A stretch of 64,000 nt of DNA from Catonia carolina (Eukaryota; Arthropoda; Insecta; Hemiptera; Achilidae): assembly GCA_035578175.1 (NCBI GenBank), contig JAQMRL010000003.1, forward strand, positions 60,558,672 through 60,622,671, read 5' to 3'. A program made the position numbers and the translations under genes. This document shows, piece after piece, positions 50,374-64,000 of the stretch (the first letter of the stretch is position 1; the number at the start of each line of letters is the position of its first letter). The notes below the pieces were generated by a model, which searched no databases, was not told the DNA's origin, and saw only the letters and a list, made by a program, of their open reading frames with translations.

Positions 50374-53300
50374 TTTTGTACGATTAGTAAGATTAAATTT
50401 GAACGTTCTTTCATAACGACTTTGATAACATCCTTTCTTACAAATCTGATTTTTAAAGTTACTTAAAATTAGGTAAATAATGAGATGTTAAATACTCGGC
50501 ACAATTAATTTGAGTTTTTAGAACATTAGGGTAGAAGTTAGTACAAACATTTACAAGTTATCTGAAATAAACTGAAAAGTTATTTGGGTTACGTTTTTGT
50601 TTTCTAACCGTATGTTCAGTAGAAAACTCATTTGATGAGCAAAGCAGGTCTTCTAAAAAATTTTCAGTTCGCACCTTGCAAATGCGCCTTTAATATATTC
50701 ACACTGCAAGGTCTAACTGTATAATAATCTACTGTCATATGTAGAAGGTCTAACAGTGTTTATTTCACCAGTACTTCTTATGTTGTTATAATGTTTTAGT
50801 CGAAAATTGCTTCATTCGTGAAGAAAACAGAACTATTATTTTAGCCGTGGAAGTAGCAGTTGAAATTTAAAAAATATTTCACAGTTTAACTGCCTCTTGT
50901 AGGCAATACTAAATATTCGCATCGCAAAAAAAAATAATGACACAAGCAGCGAATAAACGCGGAGAAATGTCAAAAATATTGCCTAGAAATTTTTCATATC
51001 GTTACCGTTTTTAGTGTGACTGATTGTCGTTAAAAGGGCACAATTTGTATTTTGCTCTTACTAGGTATTGTTCAAGTATATTCTAAATTTCAGTTTGGTA
51101 ATGCCGGCGATTCTACTGACGATTAGTTGACAAAATAACTTCAGAGACGTCTTAATTAGAATAAACTTTAATATACAATGAAAAGATCACAATGTGTTAC
51201 GTTCGTATGTGGTTTTTGCATGGTAGCCGACAAAATAATGTCTTAAATTTAAGCAAGCTTGTATGTGACAACGCAATCTATTCTTGTGCTTCCTTTTTAT
51301 GACTTTTTTAATTTCATACTGTGAAAAGCAGTATAAATATACTGCTGTTTCATACAATAAACCATAATCATTCCGTACTGGGAAGAACCTTAACAAGTTT
51401 TAAAATGTTTTTGGTAGGCGTTTTAATTCTGGAAAGTATAGCATTTCAGTAGACGTTAATTGTTTAATATTCGGCCGTATCGTTGTCTGGGCGGTGACAA
51501 TGGGCGGATTGATGTAAAAATGTAAGTCGACGTCACGCGCAGGAACAGTACCTGACCAATCAGAAAGCTCGGTACTGACAAATGACGTAATACTGATTGA
51601 GACGTTTTCATTGGTTGATATCGGATGACGTAGTGAACTGTAATGAGCCCTCTGATTGGACAATATTAACCAATCAAAATGACGCCTAAGAAGACATCTG
51701 ATTGGTTAGATTTGAAGATTTTTCATAGGTTGAGAATACTAGTTTCTGATTTGTCCAATATTATATCTTTTATTAACGTCACACGGACGTCACCGTCATC
51801 GTAAGCCGCCTCACTCGCAAGACCTAAATAATTATATTTTCAACTGTAGATCAGTTCTATTAGATTTCAATTATATATTTTCAGATATGTTATAGACACA
51901 AATAGTGCTGAATAAAAAAACATTCGTTAACTAACGCTTAATAATGATTATTTCTTTGTTGATTTAGGATCCGATAATTAACTCAAATATATAATTAAAA
52001 TATACACGTTCTGCGCCACCAGTGTAAAATTCCAATTAACAATTCATTCCTCCTTAAAAAACATTAGTAAATTAGTTGTGCATGGCTCTCTGTTTATTAT
52101 TGCTTTAGTTAAAATTCAAACACAAAAATTATAATAACTCTTTGAAATAAGACCGTACGTATTGATAGACTACGCCTATGTTATTTAAGGAAGATGTTGG
52201 TTTGAACATTAAATTGAATAAACTATTATCAAATTATATTTTTTGTAGGATTAATAAGATTAAATTTTAACATTCCTTCATAACATTGATCACATCCTTT
52301 ATTTCAAATCCAAACTATCAAGTAACTTGTTGTTGTTTAGTTCAACAGCCAAAAGGCGGGTTTGAACCTCCAAAGGTTTTACTAAGTAAAACGAGGAATG
52401 AGGTGATTTACAATTGACTTCCTCACTGAGTGGAAAAGCATGCTTATCATCATGCCAGGCCCTCTGAAAAGCACATATTTTCCACTCTGTAAATGACACC
52501 TTCACTTCATTCACCACAGGGACTGGCTGTACAATGAAATTCATTACTTTCAGAGAAAATAACTCTGATTAGTGCCTTTACACCTCTACCTCTTCTGTTC
52601 TTCAATGATCCAGTCATTTAATTGACTGACCATGTGATAAGAAACAGAACTCTTTATTTTAGCCCTGCAACAAACAGATTGGGTGCAAATAATTTGACAC
52701 TCCACCTGTCTGTTATGGGCAACAAGTAACTTAAAATTAGGTAAATAATGAGATGTTAAATACTTGGCACAATTAATTTCGGTTTTTAGATCATTATGCT
52801 AGATGTTAGTTCAAACATTTACAGGTTATCTGAAATACAAACTAAATATTTAATTCGGTTATTTTTTTTATTGTTTATAACCGTATCACTCAGTAGAAGC
52901 GTGTTTTCATGAGCGTAGCAGGGCTTCTAAAAAAGGTTTCAGTTCGCACGTTTCAATCGGCGCCGTTAATATATTCACTGCAAGGTCTAACTGCATAATC
53001 ATCAACTGTCATTGTAACAATCTCTAAAAGTGTTTATTTCATTAGTACCTCTTATTTTCTTAATAATGTTTTAGTCGAAAATTTGCTTCTCTCGCTAAGA
53101 AAACAGAACGATTATTGTAGCCGTGGAAGTAGAAGTTTAAATTTAAAAAATATTTCACAGTTTCACTGCCTCTTGTAGGCAATACTAATTTTTCGCAGCA
53201 CAAAATAAAATAATGACACAAGCAGCGAATAAACGCGGAGAAATGTCAAAAATATCGCCCAGAAATTTTTCATATCGTTACCCGTTTTTAGTAAGACTGA

Positions 53301-55440
53301 GTGTCATTAAAAGGGCACATTAAAAGGGTTCTTGTTTGCTCTTACTAGGTATTGTTTAAGTATATTCTAAATTTCAGTTTGGTAATTCCGGCGAATCTAC
53401 TGACGATTAGTTGACAAAAAAACTTCAGAGACGTCCTTATTAGAATAAACTTCAATATATAATGAAAAAATCACAATGTGTTACGTTATTATAGTAGTGT
53501 TTGCATGGTAGCCGACAAAATAATGTCTTAAATTTAAGCAAGCGTATATGTGACAACGCAAGCTATTGTTGTCCTTCCTTTCTATGACTTTTTTTATTTT
53601 ATATTGTGAAAAGCAGTATAAATATACTGCTGTTTCATACAATAAACCATAATCATTCCGTACTCGGAGGAACCTTAACAAGTTTAAAAATGTTTTTGTT
53701 ACGCGTTTTAATTCTAGAAAGTATTGCATTTCAGTAGACGTTAATTGTTTAATATTCGGCCGTATCGTTAACTGGGCGGTGACAATGGGCGGATTTATGT
53801 AAAAATGTAAGTCGACGTCACGCGCAGGAACCGTACCGGACCAATCAGAAAGCTCGATACTGACAAATGACGTAATACTGATTGAGACGTTTTCATTGGT
53901 TGATATGGGATGACGTAGTGAACTATTATGAGCCCTCTGATTGGACAATATTAACCAATCAAAATGTCGCCTCAGAAGACATCTGATTGGTTAGACATGA
54001 AAATTTTTCATTGGTTGAAAATACCAGTTTCTGATTGGTCCAATATTATTGCAATACTAAATTATAAATACTAAATTTTCGCATCACAAAATAAAAAAAT
54101 GACACAAGCCGCGAATAAACGCGGAGAAATGTCAAAAATTTTGCCCAGAAATTTTTTATATTGTTAACCGTGTTTAGTGTGACTGATTGTCTTCATAAGG
54201 GCACAATTTGTATTTTGCTCTTACTTGGTATTGATCAAGTATATTCTAAATTTCGGTTTTATAAAGCCGGCGATTCTACTTACGATTTTTTGACGAAAAA
54301 CGTCAGTGACGTCCTTGTTAGAATTTACAAACTTTAATATACTTTATATATTGTTTTAACTTTAATATACAGTGAAAAAAATCACATTTTGTTACGTTCG
54401 TATCGTAGTGTCTGCATGGTAGCCGACAAAATAATGTCTTAAATTTCAACAAGCTTGTATGTGACAACGCAATCTATTTTTTTTTTCCTTTTTATGACTT
54501 TTTTATTTCATAGAGTGAAAAGCAGGAGTGAATATACTGTTGTTACATACAATAATACCATAATCATTGCGTACTCGGAAGAACCCTAACAAAATTTAAC
54601 ATGTTTTTGGTAGGTGTTTTAATTCTGGAACGTATTGCATTTCAGTAGACGTTATTCTCTATTATTCGGCCGTATCATTAACTGGGCGGTGGCAATGGGC
54701 GGGTCTTATGTAAAAATGTAAGGCGACTTCACGCGCAAGAAAAATTACCGGTTCAATCAGGAAGCTCGACACTGACTAATGACGTAATACTGAATGAGAC
54801 GACTTCATTGGTTCATATCGGATGACGTAGTGAACTATAATGAGCTCTCTGATTGGACAATAATAACTAATCAAAATAACGCCTAAGAAGACATCTGATT
54901 GGTTAGTTTTGGAGATTTTTCATTGGTTGAGAATACTAGTTTCTGATTGATTCTATATTATATCTGCTATTGACGTCACACGCGCGTTGTCGACATTGTA
55001 GGCCGCCTTAACCGCAAGACCTAAATAATAATTTTTTTCTACTGCACATCAAATCTATTACATTTTAGTAGTATATTTTCGGATATGTTAAAGACACAAA
55101 TAGTGCGAAAGAAATAAAATTTCGTTAAGTAACGCTCTCTAATGATTATTTCTTTGTTGATTTAGGAACTGATAGTTAACTCAAAACGTATAATAAAAAT
55201 ATACACGTTCTGCGCCAATAGTGTAAAACTCTAATCAGCAATTAATTCCTAGTTAAAATAACGTTAGAAAATTAGTTGTGCATTGCTCTCTGTTTTTTAT
55301 TGCTATAGTCAAAATTCAAGCGCAAAAATTTAAATAATTCTTAGAAATAAAACCGTGCGTATTGATGTACTACGCCTATGTTATTTAAGGAAGATGTTGG
55401 TTTGAACATTAAATTTAATAAACTATTATCAGATTATATT
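50374..55440 (+). repeat. HOR unit 6
   Basis: Alpha 50374-52240, beta 52241-54048, gamma 54049-55440. Private substitutions are CAAACTATC near 52313 and GGCGACTTCACG near 54724, which destroys one CRE-like site in the gamma cassette. Cassettes are at about 51480, 53765 and 54680. Confidence 0.93.
52329..52722 (-). mobile_element. SINE-like retroposon, HOR unit 6 beta
   Basis: Same flanking duplication (52319-52328 and 52723-52732). Confidence 0.78.
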
Positions 55441-58400
55441 TTTTGTACGATTAGTAAGATTAAATTTGAACGTTCTTTCATAACGACTTTGATAACATCC
55501 TTTCTTACAAATCTGATTTTTAAAGTTACTTAAAATTAGGTAAATAATGAGATGTTAAATACTCGGCACAATTAATTTGAGTTTTTAGAACATTAGGGTA
55601 GAAGTTAGTACAAACATTTACAAGTTATCTGAAATAAACTGAAAAGTTATTTGGGTTACGTTTTTGTTTTCTAACCGTATGTTCAGTAGAAAACTCATTT
55701 GATGAGCAAAGCAGGTCTTCTAAAAAATTTTCAGTTCGCACCTTGCAAATGCGCCTTTAATATATTCACACTGCAAGGTCTAACTGTATAATAATCTACT
55801 GTCATATGTAGAAGGTCTAACAGTGTTTATTTCACCAGTACTTCTTATGTTGTTATAATGTTTTAGTCGAAAATTGCTTCATTCGTGAAGAAAACAGAAC
55901 TATTATTTTAGCCGTGGAAGTAGCAGTTGAAATTTAAAAAATATTTCACAGTTTAACTGCCTCTTGTAGGCAATACTAAATATTCGCATCGCAAAAAAAA
56001 ATAATGACACAAGCAGCGAATAAACGCGGAGAAATGTCAAAAATATTGCCTAGAAATTTTTCATATCGTTACCGTTTTTAGTGTGACTGATTGTCGTTAA
56101 AAGGGCACAATTTGTATTTTGCTCTTACTAGGTATTGTTCAAGTATATTCTAAATTTCAGTTTGGTAATGCCGGCGATTCTACTGACGATTAGTTGACAA
56201 AATAACTTCAGAGACGTCTTAATTAGAATAAACTTTAATATACAATGAAAAGATCACAATGTGTTACGTTCGTATGTGGTTTTTGCATGGTAGCCGACAA
56301 AATAATGTCTTAAATTTAAGCAAGCTTGTATGTGACAACGCAATCTATTCTTGTGCTTCCTTTTTATGACTTTTTTAATTTCATACTGTGAAAAGCAGTA
56401 TAAATATACTGCTGTTTCATACAATAAACCATAATCATTCCGTACTGGGAAGAACCTTAACAAGTTTTAAAATGTTTTTGGTAGGCGTTTTAATTCTGGA
56501 AAGTATAGCATTTCAGTAGACGTTAATTGTTTAATATTCGGCCGTATCGTTGTCTGGGCGGTGACAATGGGCGGATTGATGTAAAAATGTAAGTCGACGT
56601 CACGCGCAGGAACAGTACCTGACCAATCAGAAAGCTCGGTACTGACAAATGACGTAATACTGATTGAGACGTTTTCATTGGTTGATATCGGATGACGTAG
56701 TGAACTGTAATGAGCCCTCTGATTGGACAATATTAACCAATCAAAATGACGCCTAAGAAGACATCTGATTGGTTAGATTTGAAGATTTTTCATAGGTTGA
56801 GAATACTAGTTTCTGATTTGTCCAATATTATATCTTTTATTAACGTCACACGGACGTCACCGTCATCGTAAGCCGCCTCACTCGCAAGACCTAAATAATT
56901 ATATTTTCAACTGTAGATCAGTTCTATTAGATTTCAATTATATATTTTCAGATATGTTATAGACACAAATAGTGCTGAATAAAAAAACATTCGTTAACTA
57001 ACGCTTAATAATGATTATTTCTTTGTTGATTTAGGATCCGATAATTAACTCAAATATATAATTAAAATATACACGTTCTGCGCCACCAGTGTAAAATTCC
57101 AATTAACAATTCATTCCTCCTTAAAAAACATTAGTAAATTAGTTGTGCATGGCTCTCTGTTTATTATTGCTTTAGTTAAAATTCAAACACAAAAATTATA
57201 ATAACTCTTTGAAATTAGACCGTACGTATTGATAGACTACGCCTATGTTATTTAAGGAAGATGTTGGTTTGAACATTAAATTGAATAAACTATTATCAAA
57301 TTATATTTTTTGTAGGATTAATAAGATTAAATTTTAACATTCCTTCATAACATTGATCACATCCTTTATTTCAAATCCAATCTATCAAGTAACTTGTTGT
57401 TGTTTAGTTCAACAGCCAAAAGGCGGGTTTGAACCTCCAAAGGTTTTACTAAGTAAAACGAGGAATGAGGTGATTTACAATTGACTTCCTCACTGAGTGG
57501 AAAAGCATGCTTATCATCATGCCAGGCCCTCTGAAAAGCACATATTTTCCACTCTGTAAATGACACCTTCACTTCATTCACCACAGGGACTGGCTGTACA
57601 ATGAAATTCATTACTTTCAGAGAAAATAACTCTGATTAGTGCCTTTACACCTCTACCTCTTCTGTTCTTCAATGATCCAGTCATTTAATTGACTGACCAT
57701 GTGATAAGAAACAGAACTCTTTATTTTAGCCCTGCAACAAACAGATTGGGTGCAAATAATTTGACACTCCACCTGTCTGTTATGGGCAACAAGTAACTTA
57801 AAATTAGGTAAATAATGAGATGTTAAATACTTGGCACAATTAATTTCGGTTTTTAGATCATTATGCTAGATGTTAGTTCAAACATTTACAGGTTATCTGA
57901 AATACAAACTAAATATTTAATTCGGTTATTTTTTTTATTGTTTATAACCGTATCACTCAGTAGAAGCGTGTTTTCATGAGCGTAGCAGGGCTTCTAAAAA
58001 AGGTTTCAGTTCGCACGTTTCAATCGGCGCCGTTAATATATTCACTGCAAGGTCTAACTGCATAATCATCAACTGTCATTGTAACAATCTCTAAAAGTGT
58101 TTATTTCATTAGTACCTCTTATTTTCTTAATAATGTTTTAGTCGAAAATTTGCTTCTCTCGCTAAGAAAACAGAACGATTATTGTAGCCGTGGAAGTAGA
58201 AGTTTAAATTTAAAAAATATTTCACAGTTTCACTGCCTCTTGTAGGCAATACTAATTTTTCGCAGCACAAAATAAAATAATGACACAAGCAGCGAATAAA
58301 CGCGGAGAAATGTCAAAAATATCGCCCAGAAATTTTTCATATCGTTACCCGTTTTTAGTAAGACTGAGTGTCATTAAAAGGGCACATTAAAAGGGTTCTT

Positions 58401-60506
58401 GTTTGCTCTTACTAGGTATTGTTTAAGTATATTCTAAATTTCAGTTTGGTAATTCCGGCGAATCTACTGACGATTAGTTGACAAAAAAACTTCAGAGACG
58501 TCCTTATTAGAATAAACTTCAATATATAATGAAAAAATCACAATGTGTTACGTTATTATAGTAGTGTTTGCATGGTAGCCGACAAAATAATGTCTTAAAT
58601 TTAAGCAAGCGTATATGTGACAACGCAAGCTATTGTTGTCCTTCCTTTCTATGACTTTTTTTATTTTATATTGTGAAAAGCAGTATAAATATACTGCTGT
58701 TTCATACAATAAACCATAATCATTCCGTACTCGGAGGAACCTTAACAAGTTTAAAAATGTTTTTGTTACGCGTTTTAATTCTAGAAAGTATTGCATTTCA
58801 GTGGACGTTAATTGTTTAATATTCGGCCGTATCGTTAACTGGGCGGTGACAATGGGCGGATTTATGTAAAAATGTAAGTCGACGTCACGCGCAGGAACCG
58901 TACCGGACCAATCAGAAAGCTCGATACTGACAAATGACGTAATACTGATTGAGACGTTTTCATTGGTTGATATGGGATGACGTAGTGAACTATTATGAGC
59001 CCTCTGATTGGACAATATTAACCAATCAAAATGTCGCCTCAGAAGACATCTGATTGGTTAGACATGAAAATTTTTCATTGGTTGAAAATACCAGTTTCTG
59101 ATTGGTCCAATATTATTGCAATACTAAATTATAAATACTAAATTTTCGCATCACAAAATAAAAAAATGACACAAGCCGCGAATAAACGCGGAGAAATGTC
59201 AAAAATTTTGCCCAGAAATTTTTTATATTGTTAACCGTGTTTAGTGTGACTGATTGTCTTCATAAGGGCACAATTTGTATTTTGCTCTTACTTGGTATTG
59301 ATCAAGTATATTCTAAATTTCGGTTTTATAAAGCCGGCGATTCTACTTACGATTTTTTGACGAAAAACGTCAGTGACGTCCTTGTTAGAATTTACAAACT
59401 TTAATATACTTTATATATTGTTTTAACTTTAATATACAGTGAAAAAAATCACATTTTGTTACGTTCGTATCGTAGTGTCTGCATGGTAGCCGACAAAATA
59501 ATGTCTTAAATTTCAACAAGCTTGTATGTGACAACGCAATCTATTTTTTTTTTCCTTTTTATGACTTTTTTATTTCATAGAGTGAAAAGCAGGAGTGAAT
59601 ATACTGTTGTTACATACAATAATACCATAATCATTGCGTACTCGGAAGAACCCTAACAAAATTTAACATGTTTTTGGTAGGTGTTTTAATTCTGGAACGT
59701 ATTGCATTTCAGTAGACGTTATTCTCTATTATTCGGCCGTATCATTAACTGGGCGGTGGCAATGGGCGGGTCTTATGTAAAAATGTAAGGCGACGTCACG
59801 CGCAAGAAAAATTACCGGTTCAATCAGGAAGCTCGACACTGACTAATGACGTAATACTGAATGAGACGACTTCATTGGTTCATATCGGATGACGTAGTGA
59901 ACTATAATGAGCTCTCTGATTGGACAATAATAACTAATCAAAATAACGCCTAAGAAGACATCTGATTGGTTAGTTTTGGAGATTTTTCATTGGTTGAGAA
60001 TACTAGTTTCTGATTGATTCTATATTATATCTGCTATTGACGTCACACGCGCGTTGTCGACATTGTAGGCCGCCTTAACCGCAAGACCTAAATAATAATT
60101 TTTTTCTACTGCACATCAAATCTATTACATTTTAGTAGTATATTTTCGGATATGTTAAAGACACAAATAGTGCGAAAGAAATAAAATTTCGTTAAGTAAC
60201 GCTCTCTAATGATTATTTCTTTGTTGATTTAGGAACTGATAGTTAACTCAAAACGTATAATAAAAATATACACGTTCTGCGCCAATAGTGTAAAACTCTA
60301 ATCAGCAATTAATTCCTAGTTAAAATAACGTTAGAAAATTAGTTGTGCATTGCTCTCTGTTTTTTATTGCTATAGTCAAAATTCAAGCGCAAAAATTTAA
60401 ATAATTCTTAGAAATAAAACCGTGCGTATTGATGTACTACGCCTATGTTATTTAAGGAAGATGTTGGTTTGAACATTAAATTTAATAAACTATTATCAGA
60501 TTATAT
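55441..60506 (+). repeat. HOR unit 7
   Basis: Alpha 55441-57306, beta 57307-59115, gamma 59116-60506. Private substitutions are GAAATTAGACC near 57216 and GTGGACG near 58803. Cassettes are at about 56545, 58830 and 59745. Confidence 0.93.
57396..57789 (-). mobile_element. SINE-like retroposon, HOR unit 7 beta
   Basis: Same flanking duplication (57386-57395 and 57790-57799). Confidence 0.78.
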
Positions 60507-63500
60507 TTTTTGTACGATTAGTAAGATTAAATTTGAACGTTCTTTCATAACGACTTTGATAACATCCTTTCTTACAAATCTGATTTTTAAAGTTACTTAA
60601 AATTAGGTAAATAATGAGATGTTAAATACTCGGCACAATTAATTTGAGTTTTTAGAACATTAGGGTAGAAGTTAGTACAAACATTTACAAGTTATCTGAA
60701 ATAAACTGAAAAGTTATTTGGGTTACGTTTTTGTTTTCTAACCGTATGTTCAGTAGAAAACTCATTTGATGAGCAAAGCAGGTCTTCTAAAAAATTTTCA
60801 GTTCGCACCTTGCAAATGCGCCTTTAATATATTCACACTGCAAGGTCTAACTGTATAATAATCTACTGTCATATGTAGAAGGTCTAACAGTGTTTATTTC
60901 ACCAGTACTTCTTATGTTGTTATAATGTTTTAGTCGAAAATTGCTTCATTCGTGAAGAAAACAGAACTATTATTTTAGCCGTGGAAGTAGCAGTTGAAAT
61001 TTAAAAAATATTTCACAGTTTAACTGCCTCTTGTAGGCAATACTAAATATTCGCATCGCAAAAAAAAATAATGACACAAGCAGCGAATAAACGCGGAGAA
61101 ATGTCAAAAATATTGCCTAGAAATTTTTCATATCGTTACCGTTTTTAGTGTGACTGATTGTCGTTAAAAGGGCACAATTTGTATTTTGCTCTTACTAGGT
61201 ATTGTTCAAGTATATTCTAAATTTCAGTTTGGTAATGCCGGCGATTCTACTGACGATTAGTTGACAAAATAACTTCAGAGACGTCTTAATTAGAATAAAC
61301 TTTAATATACAATGAAAAGATCACAATGTGTTACGTTCGTATGTGGTTTTTGCATGGTAGCCGACAAAATAATGTCTTAAATTTAAGCAAGCTTGTATGT
61401 GACAACGCAATCTATTCTTGTGCTTCCTTTTTATGACTTTTTTAATTTCATACTGTGAAAAGCAGTATAAATATACTGCTGTTTCATACAATAAACCATA
61501 ATCATTCCGTACTGGGAAGAACCTTAACAAGTTTTAAAATGTTTTTGGTAGGCGTTTTAATTCTGGAAAGTATAGCATTTCAGTAGACGTTAATTGTTTA
61601 ATATTCGGCCGTATCGTTGTCTGGGCGGTGACAATGGGCGGATTGATGTAAAAATGTAAGTCGACGTCACGCGCAGGAACAGTACCTGACCAATCAGAAA
61701 GCTCGGTACTGACAAATGACGTAATACTGATTGAGACGTTTTCATTGGTTGATATCGGATGACGTAGTGAACTGTAATGAGCCCTCTGATTGGACAATAT
61801 TAACCAATCAAAATGACGCCTAAGAAGACATCTGATTGGTTAGATTTGAAGATTTTTCATAGGTTGAGAATACTAGTTTCTGATTTGTCCAATATTATAT
61901 CTTTTATTAACGTCACACGGACGTCACCGTCATCGTAAGCCGCCTCACTCGCAAGACCTAAATAATTATATTTTCAACTGTAGATCAGTTCTATTAGATT
62001 TCAATTATATATTTTCAGATATGTTATAGACACAAATAGTGCTGAATAAAAAAACATTCGTTAACTAACGCTTAATAATGATTATTTCTTTGTTGATTTA
62101 GGATCCGATAATTAACTCAAATATATAATTAAAATATACACGTTCTGCGCCACCAGTGTAAAATTCCAATTAACAATTCATTCCTCCTTAAAAAACATTA
62201 GTAAATTAGTTGTGCATGGCTCTCTGTTTATTATTGCTTTAGTTAAAATTCAAACACAAAAATTATAATAACTCTTTGAAATAAGACCGTACGTATTGAT
62301 AGACTACGCCTATGTTATTTAAGGAAGATGTTGGTTTGAACATTAAATTGAATAAACTATTATCAAATTATATTTTTTGTAGGATTAATAAGATTAAATT
62401 TTAACATTCCTTCATAACATTGATCACATCCTTTATTTCAAATCCAATCTATCAAGTAACTTGTTGTTGTTTAGTTCAACAGCCAAAAGGCGGGTTTGAA
62501 CCTCCAAAGGTTTTACTAAGTAAAACGAGGAATGAGGTGATTTACAATTGACTTCCTCACTGAGTGGAAAAGCATGCTTATCATCATGCCAGGCCCTCTG
62601 AAAAGCACATATTTTCCACTCTGTAAATGACACCTTCACTTCATTCACCACAGGGACTGGCTGTACAATGAAATTCATTACTTTCAGAGAAAATAACTCT
62701 GATTAGTGCCTTTACACCTCTACCTCTTCTGTTCTTCAATGATCCAGTCATTTAATTGACTGACCATGTGATAAGAAACAGAACTCTTTATTTTAGCCCT
62801 GCAACAAACAGATTGGGTGCAAATAATTTGACACTCCACCTGTCTGTTATGGGCAACAAGTAACTTAAAATTAGGTAAATAATGAGATGTTAAATACTTG
62901 GCACAATTAATTTCGGTTTTTAGATCATTATGCTAGATGTTAGTTCAAACATTTACAGGTTATCTGAAATACAAACTAAATATTTAATTCGGTTATTTTT
63001 TTTATTGTTTATAACCGTATCACTCAGTAGAAGCGTGTTTTCATGAGCGTAGCAGGGCTTCTAAAAAAGGTTTCAGTTCGCACGTTTCAATCGGCGCCGT
63101 TAATATATTCACTGCAAGGTCTAACTGCATAATCATCAACTGTCATTGTAACAATCTCTAAAAGTGTTTATTTCATTAGTACCTCTTATTTTCTTAATAA
63201 TGTTTTAGTCGAAAATTTGCTTCTCTCGCTAAGAAAACAGAACGATTATTGTAGCCGTGGAAGTAGAAGTTTAAATTTAAAAAATATTTCACAGTTTCAC
63301 TGCCTCTTGTAGGCAATACTAATTTTTCGCAGCACAAAATAAAATAATGACACAAGCAGCGAATAAACGCGGAGAAATGTCAAAAATATCGCCCAGAAAT
63401 TTTTCATATCGTTACCCGTTTTTAGTAAGACTGAGTGTCATTAAAAGGGCACATTAAAAGGGTTCTTGTTTGCTCTTACTAGGTATTGTTTAAGTATATT

Positions 63501-64000
63501 CTAAATTTCAGTTTGGTAATTCCGGCGAATCTACTGACGATTAGTTGACAAAAAAACTTCAGAGACGTCCTTATTAGAATAAACTTCAATATATAATGAA
63601 AAAATCACAATGTGTTACGTTATTATAGTAGTGTTTGCATGGTAGCCGACAAAATAATGTCTTAAATTTAAGCAAGCGTATATGTGACAACGCAAGCTAT
63701 TGTTGTCCTTCCTTTCTATGACTTTTTTTATTTTATATTGTGAAAAGCAGTATAAATATACTGCTGTTTCATACAATAAACCATAATCATTCCGTACTCG
63801 GAGGAACCTTAACAAGTTTAAAAATGTTTTTGTTACGCGTTTTAATTCTAGAAAGTATTGCATTTCAGTAGACGTTAATTGTTTAATATTCGGCCGTATC
63901 GTTAACTGGGCGGTGACAATGGGCGGATTTATGTAAAAATGTAAGTCGACGTCACGCGCAGGAACCGTACCGGACCAATCAGAAAGCTCGATACTGACAA
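60507..64000 (+). repeat. HOR unit 8 (cut by window end)
   Basis: Alpha 60507-62374, beta from 62375 to the window edge, where the beta cassette is just beginning. The gamma subunit is not visible. The array continues beyond the window without sign of ending. Confidence 0.93.
62463..62856 (-). mobile_element. SINE-like retroposon, HOR unit 8 beta
   Basis: Same flanking duplication (62453-62462 and 62857-62866). Confidence 0.78.

Larger units (their letters stand above)
24031..64000 (+). repeat. Higher-order satellite repeat array, about 5,067-bp unit
   Basis: Seven units and one partial unit of a three-subunit HOR. Starts are 24031, 29104, 34173, 40237, 45306, 50374, 55441 and 60507. The spacing is 5,066-5,073 bp except for unit 3 (6,064 bp). 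Each unit is alpha (no SINE), beta (with SINE, right end deleted) and gamma (left end deleted). Length differences of a base or two come mainly from a T-run in gamma (for example near 44341 and 54478). Subunit divergence within a unit is large, while the same subunit in different units is nearly identical, which is the definition of a higher-order repeat. Confidence 0.95.

Noticed and set aside
24031..64000. CRISPR-like or rDNA-type tandem array
   Set aside because: Repeat units are kilobases long with no short-repeat/spacer pattern, and no 18S, 28S, 5S or histone-like segment is recognisable.

Overview
This window is repetitive, AT-rich, non-coding eukaryotic DNA, most likely from an insect. 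It contains Jockey-type and RTE-type non-LTR retrotransposons, a Tc1/mariner-family element ending in a GGGTGATTC motif, and a SINE-like retroposon. No host gene is visible. The species cannot be decided from the sequence. The background is a complex satellite with a basal monomer of about 1.87 kb, in tandem and all in one orientation.

Left part. Positions 1-172 are the end of a nested transposon block that starts outside the window: a Jockey 3' end, then the 5' tip of an RTE-like LINE. From 173 to 17356 there are seven diverged monomers (M1-M7). M2 carries a solo LTR (2371-3155) and a non-autonomous DNA transposon (3670-5337). M3, M4 and M6 carry a roughly 395-bp SINE-like insertion. M7 has two copies of the promoter-like cassette because of an internal rearrangement.

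Middle part. Positions 17357-24030 are one large nested insertion with a 13-bp target-site duplication. It is a near-complete RTE-like LINE on the minus strand (ORF1, and an ORF2 with endonuclease and reverse transcriptase). Its 5' UTR has been invaded by a decayed mariner-like element (21463-22618) and a 5'-truncated Jockey (23199-23953). The right junction of this block is the same as the junction at 1-185. The block was therefore duplicated together with its satellite flank, giving a spacing of about 23.86 kb.

Right part. From 24031 to the end the satellite forms a higher-order repeat (HOR) of about 5,067 bp with three subunits. Alpha is about 1.87 kb. Beta is about 1.81 kb and carries the SINE. 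Gamma is about 1.39 kb and is fused to beta through a deletion junction. Seven units and one partial unit are present. Units 4-8 are almost identical. Unit 3 carries an unclassified 1,881-bp insertion (36787-38667) and has lost exactly one 886-bp beta-gamma register.

The most notable feature is a cassette of about 300 bp in every monomer. It contains two GC boxes, about seven CCAAT pentamers in both orientations and four or five CRE-like TGACGT sites, with a TATA-containing hairpin about 150 bp away on one side. It is kept in all three subunits, including those that lost 0.5-1 kb beside it. It looks like a polymerase II promoter amplified within a satellite. Transcription is an inference and has not been shown.
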